The notes under the pieces are model-generated. The model searched no databases. It was not told the origin of the DNA and was given only the letters and a program-made list of their open reading frames with translations. The position numbers were made by a program, and so were the translations under genes. A stretch of 64,000 nucleotides of DNA, taken from assembly GCA_030704615.1 (NCBI GenBank), contig CM060734.1, positions 248,001 to 312,000 on the forward strand. Direction: 5' to 3'. Position 1 is the first letter of the stretch. Each line of letters opens with the position of its first letter. Origin of the DNA: Takakia lepidozioides. Taxonomy: Eukaryota; Streptophyta; Takakiopsida; Takakiales; Takakiaceae. Of the stretch, positions 42,816 to 55,228 are shown in pieces.

Positions 42816-45055
42816 AAATTCGAGTGGCGGAAGGAGATGAGGAGAAGACCGCGTGCAGGACAAGGTATGGTTCATATGAGTTCTTGGTGATGCCTTTTGG
42901 GCTCACCAATGCACCAGCGACATTTAGCACGCTGATGAACAGCCTTTTACAGGAGTGGTTGGATGACTTTGTGATCGTGTACATCGACGACATCTTGGTG
43001 TATTCGAAAACAAAGGAGGAGCACCTGGAGCACCTCAAAAGGGTGTTCCAGAAATTGCGAGAAGGGAAGCTGTATGCCGAAGCTTCAAAGTGCGAATTCG
43101 GGGTCACAAAAGTGGAGTTCCTGGGGCATGTGATTACACAGGATGGGATCAAAATGGATGACAGAAAGGTGAGGGCGATCTTGGACTGGGAGCCTCCGAC
43201 TTCGGTCCCGGGAGTGCGATCCTTCCTAGGACTCGCCTCCTATTACCGGAAGTATGTGAGAAATTTTGCCAAGATTGCGGGGCCGCTGTCAGACCTTCTG
43301 TGTAAATCTAAAGTCTGGGCATGGAACACCTTTTGTGGCCAAGCTTTTGCTGAATTGAAGCAGCGGATGGCGGAAGCTCCAGTCTTGAAAATCCCGGAGT
43401 TCGATCGTCCGTTCGAGATACATACAGATGCGTCGGACTTCGCGATTGGGGGTGTACTGATGCAAGATGGACGTCCAGTGGCTTACGAAAGTAAGAAACT
43501 GAATGAAGTGGAGCGACGGTGGCCGACGCACGAGAAAGAGATGAAGGTGGTGGTGCATTGTCTTGAGCTTTGGCGCCACTATGTTGGTTCCAACCCAGTG
43601 AAGGTGTTCACGGACAATGTCACGGTGAAGTATTTTGCCACGCAGCCCAAGTTGTCCCCAAAACAACTTAGGTGGCAAGATACTTTGGCGGTGTTCGACG
43701 TGGATATCCAGTACAAACCGGGACGAGACAACGTGGTGGCCGATGCTTTAAGTAGAAAGCAGCAGCTCTTGTTGGTGTACAAGGGCGAGACGGCGCTCCA
43801 AAGGAAGATCCGGAAGGCTTGCCGGAAGGATGAGCTGGCAAAGTCCGTGATGCAGGACTTGAGGAAGGGGGGTAAATCGCAGTCCCACTTGCAAAATGGA
43901 CTGCTCCGGTATAAGCAAAAACGTCTCTACGTGCCGAAGGGAGGGATCAGAGATAGTCTCTTGAGAGAATGTCATGATAGCCCGCTTGCGGGCCACGGCG
44001 GAGCCAAGCGCACTACGGCACTCTTGAAGAAAGAGTATTTCTGGCCCAAACTGAGGCAGGAAGCAGAGGAGTATGTCAAGACATGCACCACATGCCAACA
44101 AAACCGGAGCGAGTACAAAAAGCAAGCGGGGCTGTTACAACCTTTGCCAATTCCAGAAGGGACTTGGGAAAGCGTCTCGATGGATTTCATGACTGCTATG
44201 CCGCTGTCAAAAGGATTCGATGCAATCATGGTGGTGGTGGATAGGTTCAGTAAAATGGGCCATTTCATCCCCACCAAGGAGACGGCAACGGCGCAGGAGA
44301 CAGGGCGACTTTACTTCGCCCACGTCTTAAAACATCATGGAGTCCCGAAGGATATTGTCTCGGACCGCGATCCAAAGTTTACGAGTAAATTTTGGAGGGC
44401 ACTTTGGAAGAAGATGGGGACGAGGCTGAAGATGAGCACCGCCTTCCGACCTACGACCGACGGCCAAACAGAAAGGGTGAATTCCGTAGTGAAGCAGATC
44501 TTGCTGAATTACGTGTCGGCAGACCAAACAGACTGGGTGGAACACTTAGACACGGCAGAGTTCTGTTATAATAACACAGAACACTCCGCAACGGGAGTTT
44601 CCCCTTTCGTATTGGTCTATGGAAAAGCACCTCTGGTGCCGACAAGTTGGGCCGCCCAGGACGTTGAGGAACCGGCAGTAGCGGCGGTACTGGAAGAACG
44701 CGAGCGTTTGTTGAAGCTCGCAAAGTACAATATTGCCAAAGCTAGGAAACGGTATGAAAGGCAGGCGAATCGGAAGCGGAGGGAAGTGAAGTTTGAGGCA
44801 GGCACAGAGGTCTGGTTGAACATCAAGAATTTCCGACTACCTCCGGAAGTGAGTCCGAAGTTCGTACCTCCGTATGCGGGACCCTTTCGCATTCGGAAGG
44901 TTATGAATGAGGATGTGTATGAATTGGAGCTGCCGGCAAACAGCAAGGTGCACCCAGTATTCCATGTCTCCCTTTTGAAGCCTTACTTCAAAGATGAAGC
45001 GCGTCCGAATCGGCATCAAGTGTTGCGTCCGCCACCTATGCTTGTTGGATCATGA
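42797..45055 (+). CDS. chromovirus RT, RNase H and integrase (752 codons open)
   Basis: A long intact frame holds the remainder of the RT with catalytic D64-D65 in [10 protein letters not shown], then RNase H with D211, E248 and D273 (HTDASDF, THEKEM, FTDNVT). The integrase has H393, H400, C430 and C433 in its zinc finger and D463, D523 and E559 in its core, with 35 residues between the last two. The C-terminal GPY/F-type region is [20 protein letters not shown] followed by [13 protein letters not shown]. The first ATG is not a natural start; it follows the frameshift. The length of the open frame suggests a fairly young insertion, although the element as a whole is broken. Confidence 0.92.
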   Translation: MRSGYHQIRVAEGDEEKTACRTRYGSYEFLVMPFGLTNAPATFSTLMNSLLQEWLDDFVIVYIDDILVYSKTKEEHLEHLKRVFQKLREGKLYAEASKCEFGVTKVEFLGHVITQDGIKMDDRKVRAILDWEPPTSVPGVRSFLGLASYYRKYVRNFAKIAGPLSDLLCKSKVWAWNTFCGQAFAELKQRMAEAPVLKIPEFDRPFEIHTDASDFAIGGVLMQDGRPVAYESKKLNEVERRWPTHEKEMKVVVHCLELWRHYVGSNPVKVFTDNVTVKYFATQPKLSPKQLRWQDTLAVFDVDIQYKPGRDNVVADALSRKQQLLLVYKGETALQRKIRKACRKDELAKSVMQDLRKGGKSQSHLQNGLLRYKQKRLYVPKGGIRDSLLRECHDSPLAGHGGAKRTTALLKKEYFWPKLRQEAEEYVKTCTTCQQNRSEYKKQAGLLQPLPIPEGTWESVSMDFMTAMPLSKGFDAIMVVVDRFSKMGHFIPTKETATAQETGRLYFAHVLKHHGVPKDIVSDRDPKFTSKFWRALWKKMGTRLKMSTAFRPTTDGQTERVNSVVKQILLNYVSADQTDWVEHLDTAEFCYNNTEHSATGVSPFVLVYGKAPLVPTSWAAQDVEEPAVAAVLEERERLLKLAKYNIAKARKRYERQANRKRREVKFEAGTEVWLNIKNFRLPPEVSPKFVPPYAGPFRIRKVMNEDVYELELPANSKVHPVFHVSLLKPYFKDEARPNRHQVLRPPPMLVGS

Positions 45056-45230
45056 AAATGAACCGAGTACGAGGTGGAGGCAATACTTTAGTCGAGGAGG
45101 TTCAGGAACCGAGAAACGGAGTATCTCGTCAAATGGAAGGGCTATCATCATGTGGAGGCATCTTGGGTGCGTGCCTCAGAAATGGGAAACGCATCCGAGG
45201 CGGTTGCAGCTTTCGAAGGGCGACCTCAAA
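45056..45230 (+). pseudogene. chromodomain at the end of chromovirus pol
   Basis: After stops at 45053 and 45059 the same frame reads EYEVEAIL, a TAG, then SRRFRNRETEYLVKWKGY and EASWVRASEM. This is a chromodomain, which in chromoviruses guides integration to heterochromatin. The three stops and a likely one-base change near 45064 disconnect it. Confidence 0.85.
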
Positions 45231-46151
45231 AGCGGAAGAAGCGTTGATGGGGACATCAACCTTGGAGCGTGGGGGAGGAAATGCATGCTTAGCCCGGCTA
45301 AGCTAGCTTAGGAATCCAATTGCAAAAACTTGTATTGTACAAAACGTGCTATAAATGAAATGGATTCCAAATGTTGTGCGTCCTATTTTGTTTGGAATGG
45401 TGATGCATGGTATGGTTGGCTAGTGTGTAGAATGCATGCTAGCTTATAAAAGTGGGAGAGGTAAATTGGGTTAATCGTGTGTTTGCGTAGTGCCGAAATC
45501 GGGTGACCCCCATCCAAGGGGCAAGGAAACTTGCGCCTTCTTTGGGAGTTCACGTGCTAGTGCGCACCTGGCGCGTGCGCGTACTATAATTGTGCTACCG
45601 AGGGGGTTGCCTTGTAGTGCGGGCTAACGCGGAAGCTACGTGCTTCCGTTCACGTACTATAATCGTGTAGCCTCGGGACGAAGTCGTAGTGCGGCTTCGG
45701 CGTGTTCCCGTACCTCAGGCCAGCATTCCAAGGCGGACCCAATTGTAGTGATTGGGGCGCACGGTTGGTTCAAGGTTATCTTCCTAGTCAAAGAGGGTTC
45801 CAAGGAACCCTTGCTCAAGGTGATGCCAAAAGCGGCATCATGAGCGGTCGCAAGCAATGTTGTTGCAGTAAGGCGATTCGATCCTCGGGGAGGATCGTTC
45901 CTTGGCCTTGAAGTAGGCCAAGAAGAGTGCACTGGGAGGAGCTGGAGAGGCTCCACCCTTGGCCGGGACTTGGAGGAAGTCGGCCGAACTAGCTAGTGGA
46001 GAGTAGAGTCAAGTGTGGGGTTTGGTTCTTTGCCATGGGACGCCATGGTACGGAAACAAACTCCTTGATGTGGGACGCCACAACTTGGATGTTCGTTTCT
46101 ACAAAATGGACAAGTCGATGAGGAGATCGACTCCCTGTTGGTAGGGGTGTG
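45231..46151 (+). other. non-coding region between chromovirus pol and 3' LTR
   Basis: No ORF is recognised in about 900 bases. Two related blocks contain CGTACTATAATTGTG and CGTACTATAATCGTG, with GGAAGCTACGTGCTTCC between them. The 3' LTR is preceded by a weak purine tract, GGTAGGGGTG. Confidence 0.6.
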
Positions 46152-46558
46152 TGTCGCGGCCCTTTGCCTTGAGGGCAGGGGGTTGGGACACACGAGGGGC
46201 TGCCCCTGTGGTGGGGGCAGCGGCAGCGATAGGTATGGGGGGGCTGAAGCACCCTTGAGTGCCCAAGGCACTCAGGGAAGCGGAGGCGCTCACTAGATGA
46301 AGCCCCGCACACCGGGTTGTGGTGGGGGTGGCTCCACAAGGGGTGGTGGTAGCTTAGCGGGACTTAGTGGGGGTGGCATAGGACTCACCATGGGGGCAGA
46401 GACCTCGTGGTGGGAGTCGTGGGGAGTCTTGGGACTCATCACGGTCCATAGGGGCCGTGGTGAGTGGGCCAAGACTCACCGCGACTCATCACCGGGAGTC
46501 GAGGGTTTTTGTGGTGGTTCGCCATAAAATGGCATGGCTGGTTGTGAAACCCCCGCAG
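46152..46558 (+). repeat. truncated 3' LTR of chromovirus
   Basis: The first 407 bases of the LTR are present and nearly identical to 39901-40307, then end after CCCCCGCAG. The part with the TATA box is missing. Confidence 0.85.
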
Positions 46559-46561
46559 CGG

Positions 46562-46630
46562 CAGTGGCATTTGTGCTGGGAAGTCTCTCTCCCTCCCTTC
46601 TATTGCCTTGCGAGTTTGCCTGCTTTGCTT
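46562..46630 (+). repeat. short repeat S, copy 1
   Basis: These 69 bases (CAGTGGCATTTGTGCTGGGA ... TGCTTTGCTT) recur at 48932-49000. Copy 1 begins just past the break point of the chromovirus 3' LTR; copy 2 ends at an LTR end of the element-B family. Confidence 0.85.
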
Positions 46631-48005
46631 CATTGCTCATGTGCTTTGTGGAGGCGACTTGCCGCGGGTGGTGATGGCACATAACCCTCTTCCCCAATCG
46701 CTTAAGGTGCCTTTGGAGTTTAGGGATCCTTGTGTTCTTATCTTCTTCTCTTGCTTTTGAGATTCTTAGTTGACATCGATGACAAGTGTGAGGGTCTGTG
46801 ATTCACCCGGGGTTCCACAATCCTCACTAATCCGTTGATTTTGTGGGGGCTTGTGATGGGACCAGGTGAGGATCCTCACTTACTTTGAAATTTCTTGAGC
46901 ATGCAGTTGGGGATATGGGCTGAGGAGACCTATAAGTTATCGCGCCTTGAAGTGGCTGCTGCCTGCAGCCCCAAATTCAACCCGACTGCTCCTGGTTTGG
47001 CATGCTACAGCCTATGTTTTGGCTTTTGTTGTTCTGTCGTCAATGGGGCAGCTCCACCTGTCTGGTCTGTCTCTTGAGGCCTGCATACAGACCATACCAT
47101 GTCTTTTGATCCTTGACAACAGGGCCTGTGGATTAATGAGCTAGGTTGTAATTTCTTTGGGCCATAGAGGATCTGGTTTTATGGGGGCTGCCTCGGCGGG
47201 TTTGGGACTCTAAGGACGTGGTGGCCTTGAATGTTATGGCGGCAGCCTGATAAGGCACCGACCTGCTCGTTTTCGGGCCTGTTTTTGGTGTGTGATGGAT
47301 CATAGTGAGGTGTTCTTTGCAAGCTTTAACATGGACCTCTTGAAGGATGAGGATGGTAAGCTGTAATGGAATCCTACCTATAGTTTTGGCCTTGTCATGA
47401 CATCAGGTCTATGACCTGCAATCTGAGTTTTTTATGTGCCAAAGAGGCTGGATCTCGGTCGTTCAAGTTGCTTGTGTGTACAAGTCTTGAAGTTGCAATT
47501 TGACAAGCTGAATTCACATTCCCTTGACACCTTGTATGATTACATGTCTCGGGGTGAGTACAAATGGTATGGAATCTATTTCATCATGCCCAAGTAGGAG
47601 TGCTTGGAGGCATGTTTTGATTCCAGGCTGGTCCTTATGCCTTGCTTGATGCATGATAAGGTAGGCTACTGCTAATTATTTTGTCATACCCAAGATGTTT
47701 GCTTGAAGGGCATGTCTTGAATCTGTAATATTGTAGGCTGGTTTCACATACCCAAGATGTTTTGCTCTATGCATGTCTTGTTGTAATTGTGATGCCAAGA
47801 AAGGGTATGACAGGCTGCAGCAATCTGTTTTTTCAGAACACAAGATGCTTGCTTATACGCTTGTCTTGTTGTCATGACCTGTACATGAACAAACCCTGCC
47901 CTCCCACCCTGTTTTATCAAGAATGATTAGGTGATGTCAATTCATGGGAAGCTATGACAAGAATGGAAATGTTAGATGGTGCCCTGTTTTGGGCTGTTTA
48001 TGTCT
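46631..48005. other. unclassified DNA
   Basis: About 1.4 kb with no supportable gene. It contains several loosely repeated phrases such as CCCAAGATGTTTGCT and CATGTCTTG between 47580 and 47870. It may be part of a diverged R1 relative, since a protein-level match begins at 48006. Confidence 0.4.
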
Positions 48006-48365
48006 TTAATTGACAATGACCCTAGTAGGATCTTGTCCATGTCTTGACATGACGTGAATATCTTCCCACTCTTCCTTTTCCAGTGTACTTGGTGGTTCTT
48101 GTACACACCATCTACCACTTTCCTTTTTGGTTATTTCTTCATCATGTTGATATACTAATATGGTTTGTTTCTGGCCTGGCAGAAGGTCCCTCCATGACAA
48201 AGATATGGAGCAATGACCTTCATAAGGTATGTCCTCCAGCAAAAACTTGTTGGTGAATTTGGGCACGCAGGTCTTTGAGATAAACATAGTGCTTTTGAGG
48301 TTTATCTTCATACCGATATATTGAGCTAGGCCCAGGTAAAACCACCTGCAGGAGTATGTGTACAC
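48006..48365 (-). pseudogene. diverged R1 sense-ORF relative
   Basis: A 119-codon minus frame includes FTNKFLLEDIPYEGHCSIS, EEWEDIHVMSRHGQDPTRV and IVN. It parallels ANIFLLEKILPYEGLACS and EREDTYVSSRHGQRPDKV in the R1 sense ORF at 9928-10368. DNA-level similarity is low, so this is an old copy or a different subfamily. Function unknown. Confidence 0.5.
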
Positions 48366-48931
48366 CTTCTACATGATCCGGTCAATGCACACTACTCGTA
48401 TTAGATGGTTTCTTGTAGCTGATGCCTTGTATCAGTTTTAGATACTCTTTGGCTCACATGCTTTCATACCTCTCTACAAGTGGCTTTGCTCTATGTAGCA
48501 CCACTAAATAAATATGCATATGTAATATGCTATGTGCTTATCATACCTTTGGAAAAATTGGCTTTAAAACCAGGATGGTGTATAGATGGGCAGCAGGTTG
48601 CTACCATCCTACCTAACACTTGTTTGTGATCCATGACAACAGAATCTTGTTTCTTGACGATAAAATCCGTCAGGGTAGAAAGGTGTTTTTTATTGTTTTT
48701 CATCCACGGATGAAAAATCAGGCCAAAAAAACCCTATGTTGTCTCTCCCGCTGTCAAAAGCACGAGATGTGCTTCTGAGCTCGCGGCGAGAGTGTTATGG
48801 CGGACGTGCTTTGGTGGCTGCCCCTTTTGTGGTGTCGTACCCGTGTTGGGCGAGCGTCTGGGGATACGCGAAGGCGGCGCCTTGTCTCTCTAGCAGCGGG
48901 AAACACTGCTGTGAATGCAGTGGCATCTTGC
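48366..48931. other. unclassified DNA
   Basis: Nothing is recognised in this stretch apart from a short GC-rich segment at 48730-48910 that opens in several frames. Confidence 0.4.
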
Positions 48932-49000
48932 CAGTGGCATTTGTGCTGGGAAGTCTCTCTCCCTCCCTTCTATTGCCTTGCGAGTTTGCCTGCTTTGCTT
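48932..49000 (+). repeat. short repeat S, copy 2
   Basis: This matches 46562-46630 and is joined directly to the LTR end at 49001. Confidence 0.85.
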
Positions 49001-49050
49001 TGTTAACCGCTGGTTTATGACTTAGACAAAACAGGCTATCAGCACTACTG
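49001..49050 (-). repeat. 50-bp end of an element-B type LTR
   Basis: It is the same as 24897-24946 with one substitution, from TGTTAAC to CAGCACTACTG. It begins exactly at an LTR terminus. Confidence 0.8.
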
Positions 49051-49080
49051 CAAAGAGGACAAGAACGGCCGTCAAAAGGG

Positions 49081-52000
49081 ATGAAAGGCGGGCCCATTAA
49101 TGAGTACGGAAAAAGGGAAACGGAACGAACGGCAAGTACAGAAAAGCGGAATTCTTGTCACATGTGTGATCCTAGTGGACTATCCAACAAGGAAAGTCCA
49201 CTAAAGAAGATAAAATCTAAAATCCAGTCACAGCGGATACAGCCAATAGAAAACCAGATAAAGGATCAAGAAAATGGAGGGAAATTGAGCGCAAGAGGCG
49301 GCGTCGTTCTGAGTAACGGGCGTCTCGACAGGACAGACCATCAATGCTATACCTTGGAAACTATGGAGGAACTAACAGACTATACGCTCGCAATATTACT
49401 TACGCAGTGGCATAGACACGAAAGGACAGAGCGGAGCTTTTCTCTTGAGCGATGCTTGCAAGCCCCGCAGGCTTACAAGAAATTACCCATAGCTTTCTGC
49501 GGCAACCATACGTTTATGCTTTGTGCACTACAGGCATTCCTACAGTTGTTACAGCCAAAACAGTCCGGTGAGTCTAAAATGAAGAGAGTGAGAGGCATGG
49601 AGGAAATCAGGGTGAAGAGCACCACGATTCTGCAGAAACAAACAATTGCTACCCCACAGGCGATACAGATACTGGAGGAGCTGAGATTGCAAGGATTGCA
49701 AAGCCTAGATTGGACACTACACCATAGACAGTACATGTTACAATTTTTGCAGAACTTTGAGCCAAGGACAGGAACAACAACGGTGAAGGGAGTTGAATTA
49801 ATGATTACTCCCCTATACCTCCAGCAATTGTTTCGATTGCCAGCAGGTCAGGTGCATGTGGAGCAACATAGGGCAAGACTGCAAATAGAGGACTTATTCC
49901 AAGAAGGGAGTTTCTTTAAAACTCAGGGTTATGCTTGTACCAAAGCTGTGTACCCAGGGTTAAAAGAGGTAGGCCAGGTATTGAACGTTCTGATTGCCAT
50001 GAAACAGAACCAACAGTATTTGAGCAGATCCTTCACGGAGGAAATACTCAAAGGCCTGAAGGGACGAGAGGTACAATGGGCGGACATAATGTACAACGCA
50101 CTGGTAGAGGAGATGAAAAGATTACAAGGTACTACCGCAAAGTCTCCTATAATAGTGTCTGGCCCAATCATTGCTCAAATAATCCTTGATTCTGGCATAC
50201 TTAATGCGCAAGAAAGAAAGGAAATGGGAGTGTTTGAGCCAGCAACAACTGCAATGGAAGAGCAAGGCTCTTCACACAGTGAGGGTGGACTAGCAGGGCA
50301 ACCTGAGACTAAGAAGCAGAGACGGGGAAAGACTGTGGTGGCGAATCCACTGGCTTCACGGATTCCGCATGATAATGTTTCCCAAGCTCATGGCCAGGAA
50401 GGGGCACAGCAGCACAGAAAAATGCTATTACTGGAAGCAGGACCTTCAGAGAGGGAGGAGGAAGTTACTTCTGCATCACAACCATCACAGCCACTTGAAC
50501 GACTTGTCACAAGGTCACAAGTTATCCATGCAGCTCAACCAGAAATAATTGATTTGGAAAGTGAAGGGTTAGATATTCCAACTACAGAACAGATAGTGGC
50601 AGAAATAGAGAAGGGGGACCTTCTCTATGAATATTCTGGTCTGGTCAAGGAGACAGAAATCCCAGAGGTGCAACAGTTGCCCAAGGGAAATCCTGAGGTG
50701 CATATAATACACACACCTGTGTCGGAGGTACCACAGGCGGAAGGTCATGACACTGTAGCACCGGTGATAGATGAAGTAGTTCAGGAAGAAAATCCGGTGG
50801 GACAATGGCCTGAATGGTTAGTGAGACATCACACTGTTGAAGATCAGGAGGAACAGCAGCAACCTCACCATGATGACCCTCAACAGGCAATGCTGATGAG
50901 TTCCATAGGCAGGACACTTAATTTGTTGGGGACTTATGTCAAATCCCATGTTCCAATTACCCAATTGACAGCCTTGAAAGAGGAACTCAGGAAGGAGTTT
51001 GAGGCTCGACTTGCCACTGAGTGTGCAAACAAGGTCGATGAAGAGGTCACTCTCAAGATGAAGCACGACTTGGGAAATACAGAAATGGCTTTGCAATTGG
51101 CCAAGCAACAATTGATTGAGGCAGGCCTCGCGCAAGACCAGTTGCACGAAGCACATAAGCAATAGCTATACGAAATGCAGGTGCAGCATGAAAGCAAGTT
51201 GCAAGAACTGAATGCACTACATACGGAGTTGCAGACAGTGCATAACAGGATGGCGATACAATGTGCTACATTTACAACTATGCTTGACCAATCTACAAAA
51301 GAAATAAACAGTCAAGCGGAAAAATGTACGAAGGCAGAAGAAGAGAATGTTGAGCAAATGAAGCTCATTGTCGATATGAAGAATACAATCTGTCGCAATG
51401 AAGATACTTTCAAGCAATACAGGCAGATTGAAGCTGATCAAGAGAAGCACATCGTGGAGTTGCAACAAACCATCATGGCCAATAGAAATGAAATCGCGGT
51501 CAATAACAAGGCTTGGAAGGAAGCCAATAATCTACTTGCTGCTTATGCGCAATTGGTTGAACCTCAGGCGAAGCGCATGGAGGCTTTACAACAGCAGTTG
51601 GAATTGTACAAGCTAAGAGAGGAGCAAACTCTCAGGGGAACCACAAGCAACTTGGTGGATAACAGCCTTATGCAGGTCTGGTTAGCACAAGGGCCAGTAG
51701 AGGGCAAAGCACCACGGAAGCTCACCCAAAGCGAGATGAATGAGCTCAGGTTGCAGGTGCAGAACATTGCCACAACTACTATAGACAATGTCTATAGTAG
51801 GATAGCAGAGTTACAAGAGGATGTAGACGGACTCCAGACTCAAGTGGAAGACCTCACTTCAAACATCGACCAAAGAGTCTGTATCCCTCAGGAACAGCTA
51901 ATGGCTTCTTATTTACAAGCCAGAACTTTGGCTTTTCAGTCTTCACAGGAGGTGCAGGAGATGCCAATGATACAAGAGCCAGTACCACCACCACCACAAC

Positions 52001-53128
52001 AAGTCACTGTACCAGTAGCTGAACTTGTGGTTACTACAACCACACCACAGCCACCACAGCAGGAGGTATGGGGCAATGCCGCTTTTAACCCACCTAAAAC
52101 TCCAGCTGCAAGGGAGTACAGTAGGGCTATGATTATGCCCTTCAACCAAATTCCCATAATGTTGGATTTGGCTTGGAAAGAATTTAGTCCTCCGCAGTCA
52201 TTCGCACATTACTACCAAATCATGCGTATTTGGCTGCCAGTGGCAACTAGGACTAAAGTTCTTCCGAACAATCGACATATTGAAGATCATCACTTTGCAC
52301 AATACTGGCACGAGGCAGGTACCATGTTGAGGGAACTGATTGCTTTCCAGGTTGTACATGGACTCATTTATACCAAGACCAAGGAGATAGCAAGTATTGT
52401 CATGGGGCGGGTTATACTACGCTGCTTGTTTTCTGGTACGTTACCACATTGAGCAACAAAAGATGCAAACACGTTTTCTGAGTTATTCCAGTGGAGATCA
52501 TTGGGTATTACCTTCGGTGCCACCTCATATGTACCTATATGACCCAAAAGTTATGATGCAAAAGGATTCTCAAATTCGTTCATGGTTTCAAGCGGCCTGC
52601 AACCATTTGTCAACACAGAAATTCGGCATTGATGACATTTTCTATAAGGGACATGTGGCATGGAAGTACTTGCACGCTGCACCAGTAATTGGTACCCCAC
52701 TCACCTGGACAGACAAGGAGCTCAGTGTCTACACCAATTTTGCTGTTCAGCGGTTACACCAAGTTGTAAAATACAAACTTCCAGACATGGTAGGACAGCA
52801 TTGTATGCCCCAGATGATTCCACAAAAAGTTCGAAAATTAAAACACCTGAGAGGCGATGAGGATTCTGATACAACTGTTTCTTCACCGAATTCTTTTGAC
52901 ATGGGAGAAGACTATGCAGTTCAGATGGCAGAGAAGAAGCGAAGGGGATCTCCTATGCCGGAAAGGTTACCTCGATATCAGCCTCCAGAGGGCCTCACTT
53001 ATCCAGGTAATGATCAACCATCTCCGTCAACCAGAGACAGACCTCGGGCTCGTACACACAGTCCGCCACGAAACTCTCAACGTCAAGAAGGTGCTCACTC
53101 ACAAAGGTTTGCTAGTCGAAATCAGTAA
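49081..53128 (+). pseudogene. large extra ORF of Tat-type element (about 1,350 codons, two breaks)
   Basis: One frame runs 49081-52452 with a single in-frame TAG at 51163; a one-base shift near 52400 moves the rest to 52397-53128. Alignment with element B suggests that the native start is the ATG at 49579 (MKRVRGMEEIRVKS). The N-terminal domain includes LQSLDWTLHHRQYMLQFLQN and LLEEM-type helices. The middle (about 50960-51900) is a long Gln/Glu-rich coiled coil followed by a Pro-rich PVPPPPQQVTVP segment. The C-terminal domain runs from MIMPFNQIPIMLDLAWKEF to TPLTWTDKELSVYTNF and ends in a basic Ser/Pro tail. No signal peptide or membrane span is seen. The position directly before a PPT and LTR shows that it belongs to a family-A Tat-like element whose gag-pol is absent here. 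Function unknown; a structural or nucleic-acid-associated role is speculation. Confidence 0.8.
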
Positions 53129-53150
53129 ACCGTGAGGACACGGCTTTTTG

Positions 53151-53163
53151 AGGGGGGAAGGGG
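53151..53163 (+). promoter_or_regulatory. polypurine tract
   Basis: AGGGGGGAAGGGG precedes the LTR start TGTTAG by three bases, as at 5580-5592. Confidence 0.8.
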
Positions 53164-53166
53164 TAA

Positions 53167-54131
53167 TGTTAGAGGACTGTCGGGGACTTAGACACTTATA
53201 CGGGATCTGTAGGGTACCCTTAATTTTTGCACAGACTGAGACCAACAGGAGCCTTAGGGGTGACAGCAGCGCACTGTAGAGGGGGGTTACACAGCCCGTC
53301 ACAGCCAACACAGCCAACACAGCCCGTCACAGTCGTCACAGCCAACAGCCAACACAGCCCGTCACAGTCGTCACAGCAGACACAGCCGACACAGCCCGGC
53401 ACAGCCACACAGCCAGTCACAACCCGACACAGCCAAACACAGTCGCACAGCCAGTCACAGCCCGTCACAGTTTCACACAGCCAGTCACAGCTTGACACAG
53501 CTGTCACGATCATAGGGAACGAAGAGTATGACAGGGAATGACTGTGGGGAACAACACCTGCGAAGGGAACATGTTAGTTCACAGACGACGGTTAGTGAGG
53601 GAAACAGTTAGAACCGCGGATAGGAAGATAAAGGGAGAAACGGGGAATTGAGGGAGATCATTCGGAGGAGGACTTCTTGGTGATAGAGGAGAGGGGATCG
53701 GGCAGAGATGAAGAACGGAAGTGAAGATAGAGAGATGATGAATAGATGCTTGATATATGCAAGGCTGTAATGATATTGTAGAGGAGATTAGAGACACAAT
53801 GGCTTCGGCCTGATACCTGATAAATCATAATCGGATACTTTTACGATACAAACACACTGTGTAGAGAGATCTGAGTGAAGCTGTGGAATGAATGGATGAG
53901 TTGATGGAATCCAATAGATTGATAAAGCAAACTGATACTTAATTATCAATGGTAAGATAGTTAACATGAATACCAAAAGGGAAACAAATAGGAAACACCC
54001 CCATGATACACTAGCTGTAGGTCATGACTGATTGTTCTACGCGGGCTGAGTACTTAGAGATTTCCAACTCTTCAATCTTGGAGTTTCCGCCTCGAATAGC
54101 GAAGGGATGGGTGAGTAAAAGCCGCGCGACA
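53167..54131 (+). repeat. 3' LTR, Tat-type family A
   Basis: This 965-bp LTR runs from TGTTAGAGGACTG to AAAGCCGCGCGACA. Its CACAGCC minisatellite spans about 53283-53505. It is followed by R1 sequence beginning in mid-unit (TGCCCCAAGACCAAG), so it inserted inside an R1 copy. Confidence 0.88.
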
Positions 54132-55228
54132 TGCCCCAAGACCAAGTTCTATGTCTGGGGTAGGGAAATCATTACCATAACAGGCTGTAATCAGATTTAC
54201 ATGCCATGCAATCATCCATAGGAAACACAAAGAATCTGAATTGCTCATCCCATCGGGCCTGCAGGTTACTTTGGTACTATTTATCCTAAAGCAACTTGAA
54301 TACAATGCCTGAATCATTCTCTTCACATCTACCAATGTCTTACCGTTTTGGAAAATAGGTAAACATTCGAGGGCATATAACCAAGGACCGGATTGGCCAC
54401 GAAAGATCCATCCATATCAGTTTGGCATGGTATCAAGTGTCCTAAAGTAACCAGCTTCTAAAAGAGGCTAAGTTTCCAATGCTTGTACATTCAAGAACAC
54501 TGTCTGGTCATGAAAACAGGTCTGCCCTACATTGTAGCATGTTACCAGATCTCTTTAAAGCCATCAGCTTGTCATATCGTCGCTCCATTGTCACATCAGT
54601 ATGCCATAGGGAACAAGAGATAGTCGCCCTAATGATTGTCATAAAGTAACAATCGGGAAATCTTATATCAGACTTTTAGTGTTTACCCACCCTTGTTTTG
54701 GGTGTACAAAACCAAAGGGGGCAGGTATTGGGACTTAGGTGATGAAGTCTGGCAGGGTTTACCGCCTGGTTATATTCAGACAAAACATCTACCAGCAGCA
54801 CATCATAATTGGGTATTTTTTTTATGGTGCTATAAAGAGCAAAGCCATAACCAGGAGAAACATGGAAACATTTGAGCCAAAGAAATGGAACTCATTCTTA
54901 TCATGAGGTATCTAAATCTGACATAAGGCATCGGCTACAGGGGACCGGCAAACAAGAGTAATGTGCATTGACCGGATCATGTATAAGGTGTACACGTCTA
55001 CTCCAGCAAGCTGTCTTACCAAGGCCTAGCTCAAAATTTCAGCATTCAGAAGCCCTATAGATGTTCTATGCTTATCTCAGGTACCTTCAAGGATGCCTTA
55101 CTCTCCATGACCAATTAGCCAACATATTTTTGCTGGAGAAGATCTTACCTTATGAAGGACTTGCTTGCTCCACACCATGGTCATGGCGGGAGAGGAGGCT
55201 GATATCTCATGGCTTTGGCCTTCCCATT
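54132..55228. repeat. R1 repeat, copy d (partial)
   Basis: This corresponds to copy b from about 8997 to 10097. Its left side is cut by the LTR ending at 54131, and its right side ends at CCTTCCCATTG where a different element starts. The antisense ORF is broken here by a one-base deletion near 54392 (GATTGGCC for GATTTGGCC). Confidence 0.88.

Noticed and set aside
49081-53128. Calling the large extra ORF an envelope gene
   Set aside because: No signal peptide, membrane span or glycoprotein-like pattern can be seen; only its position resembles env-like ORFs.
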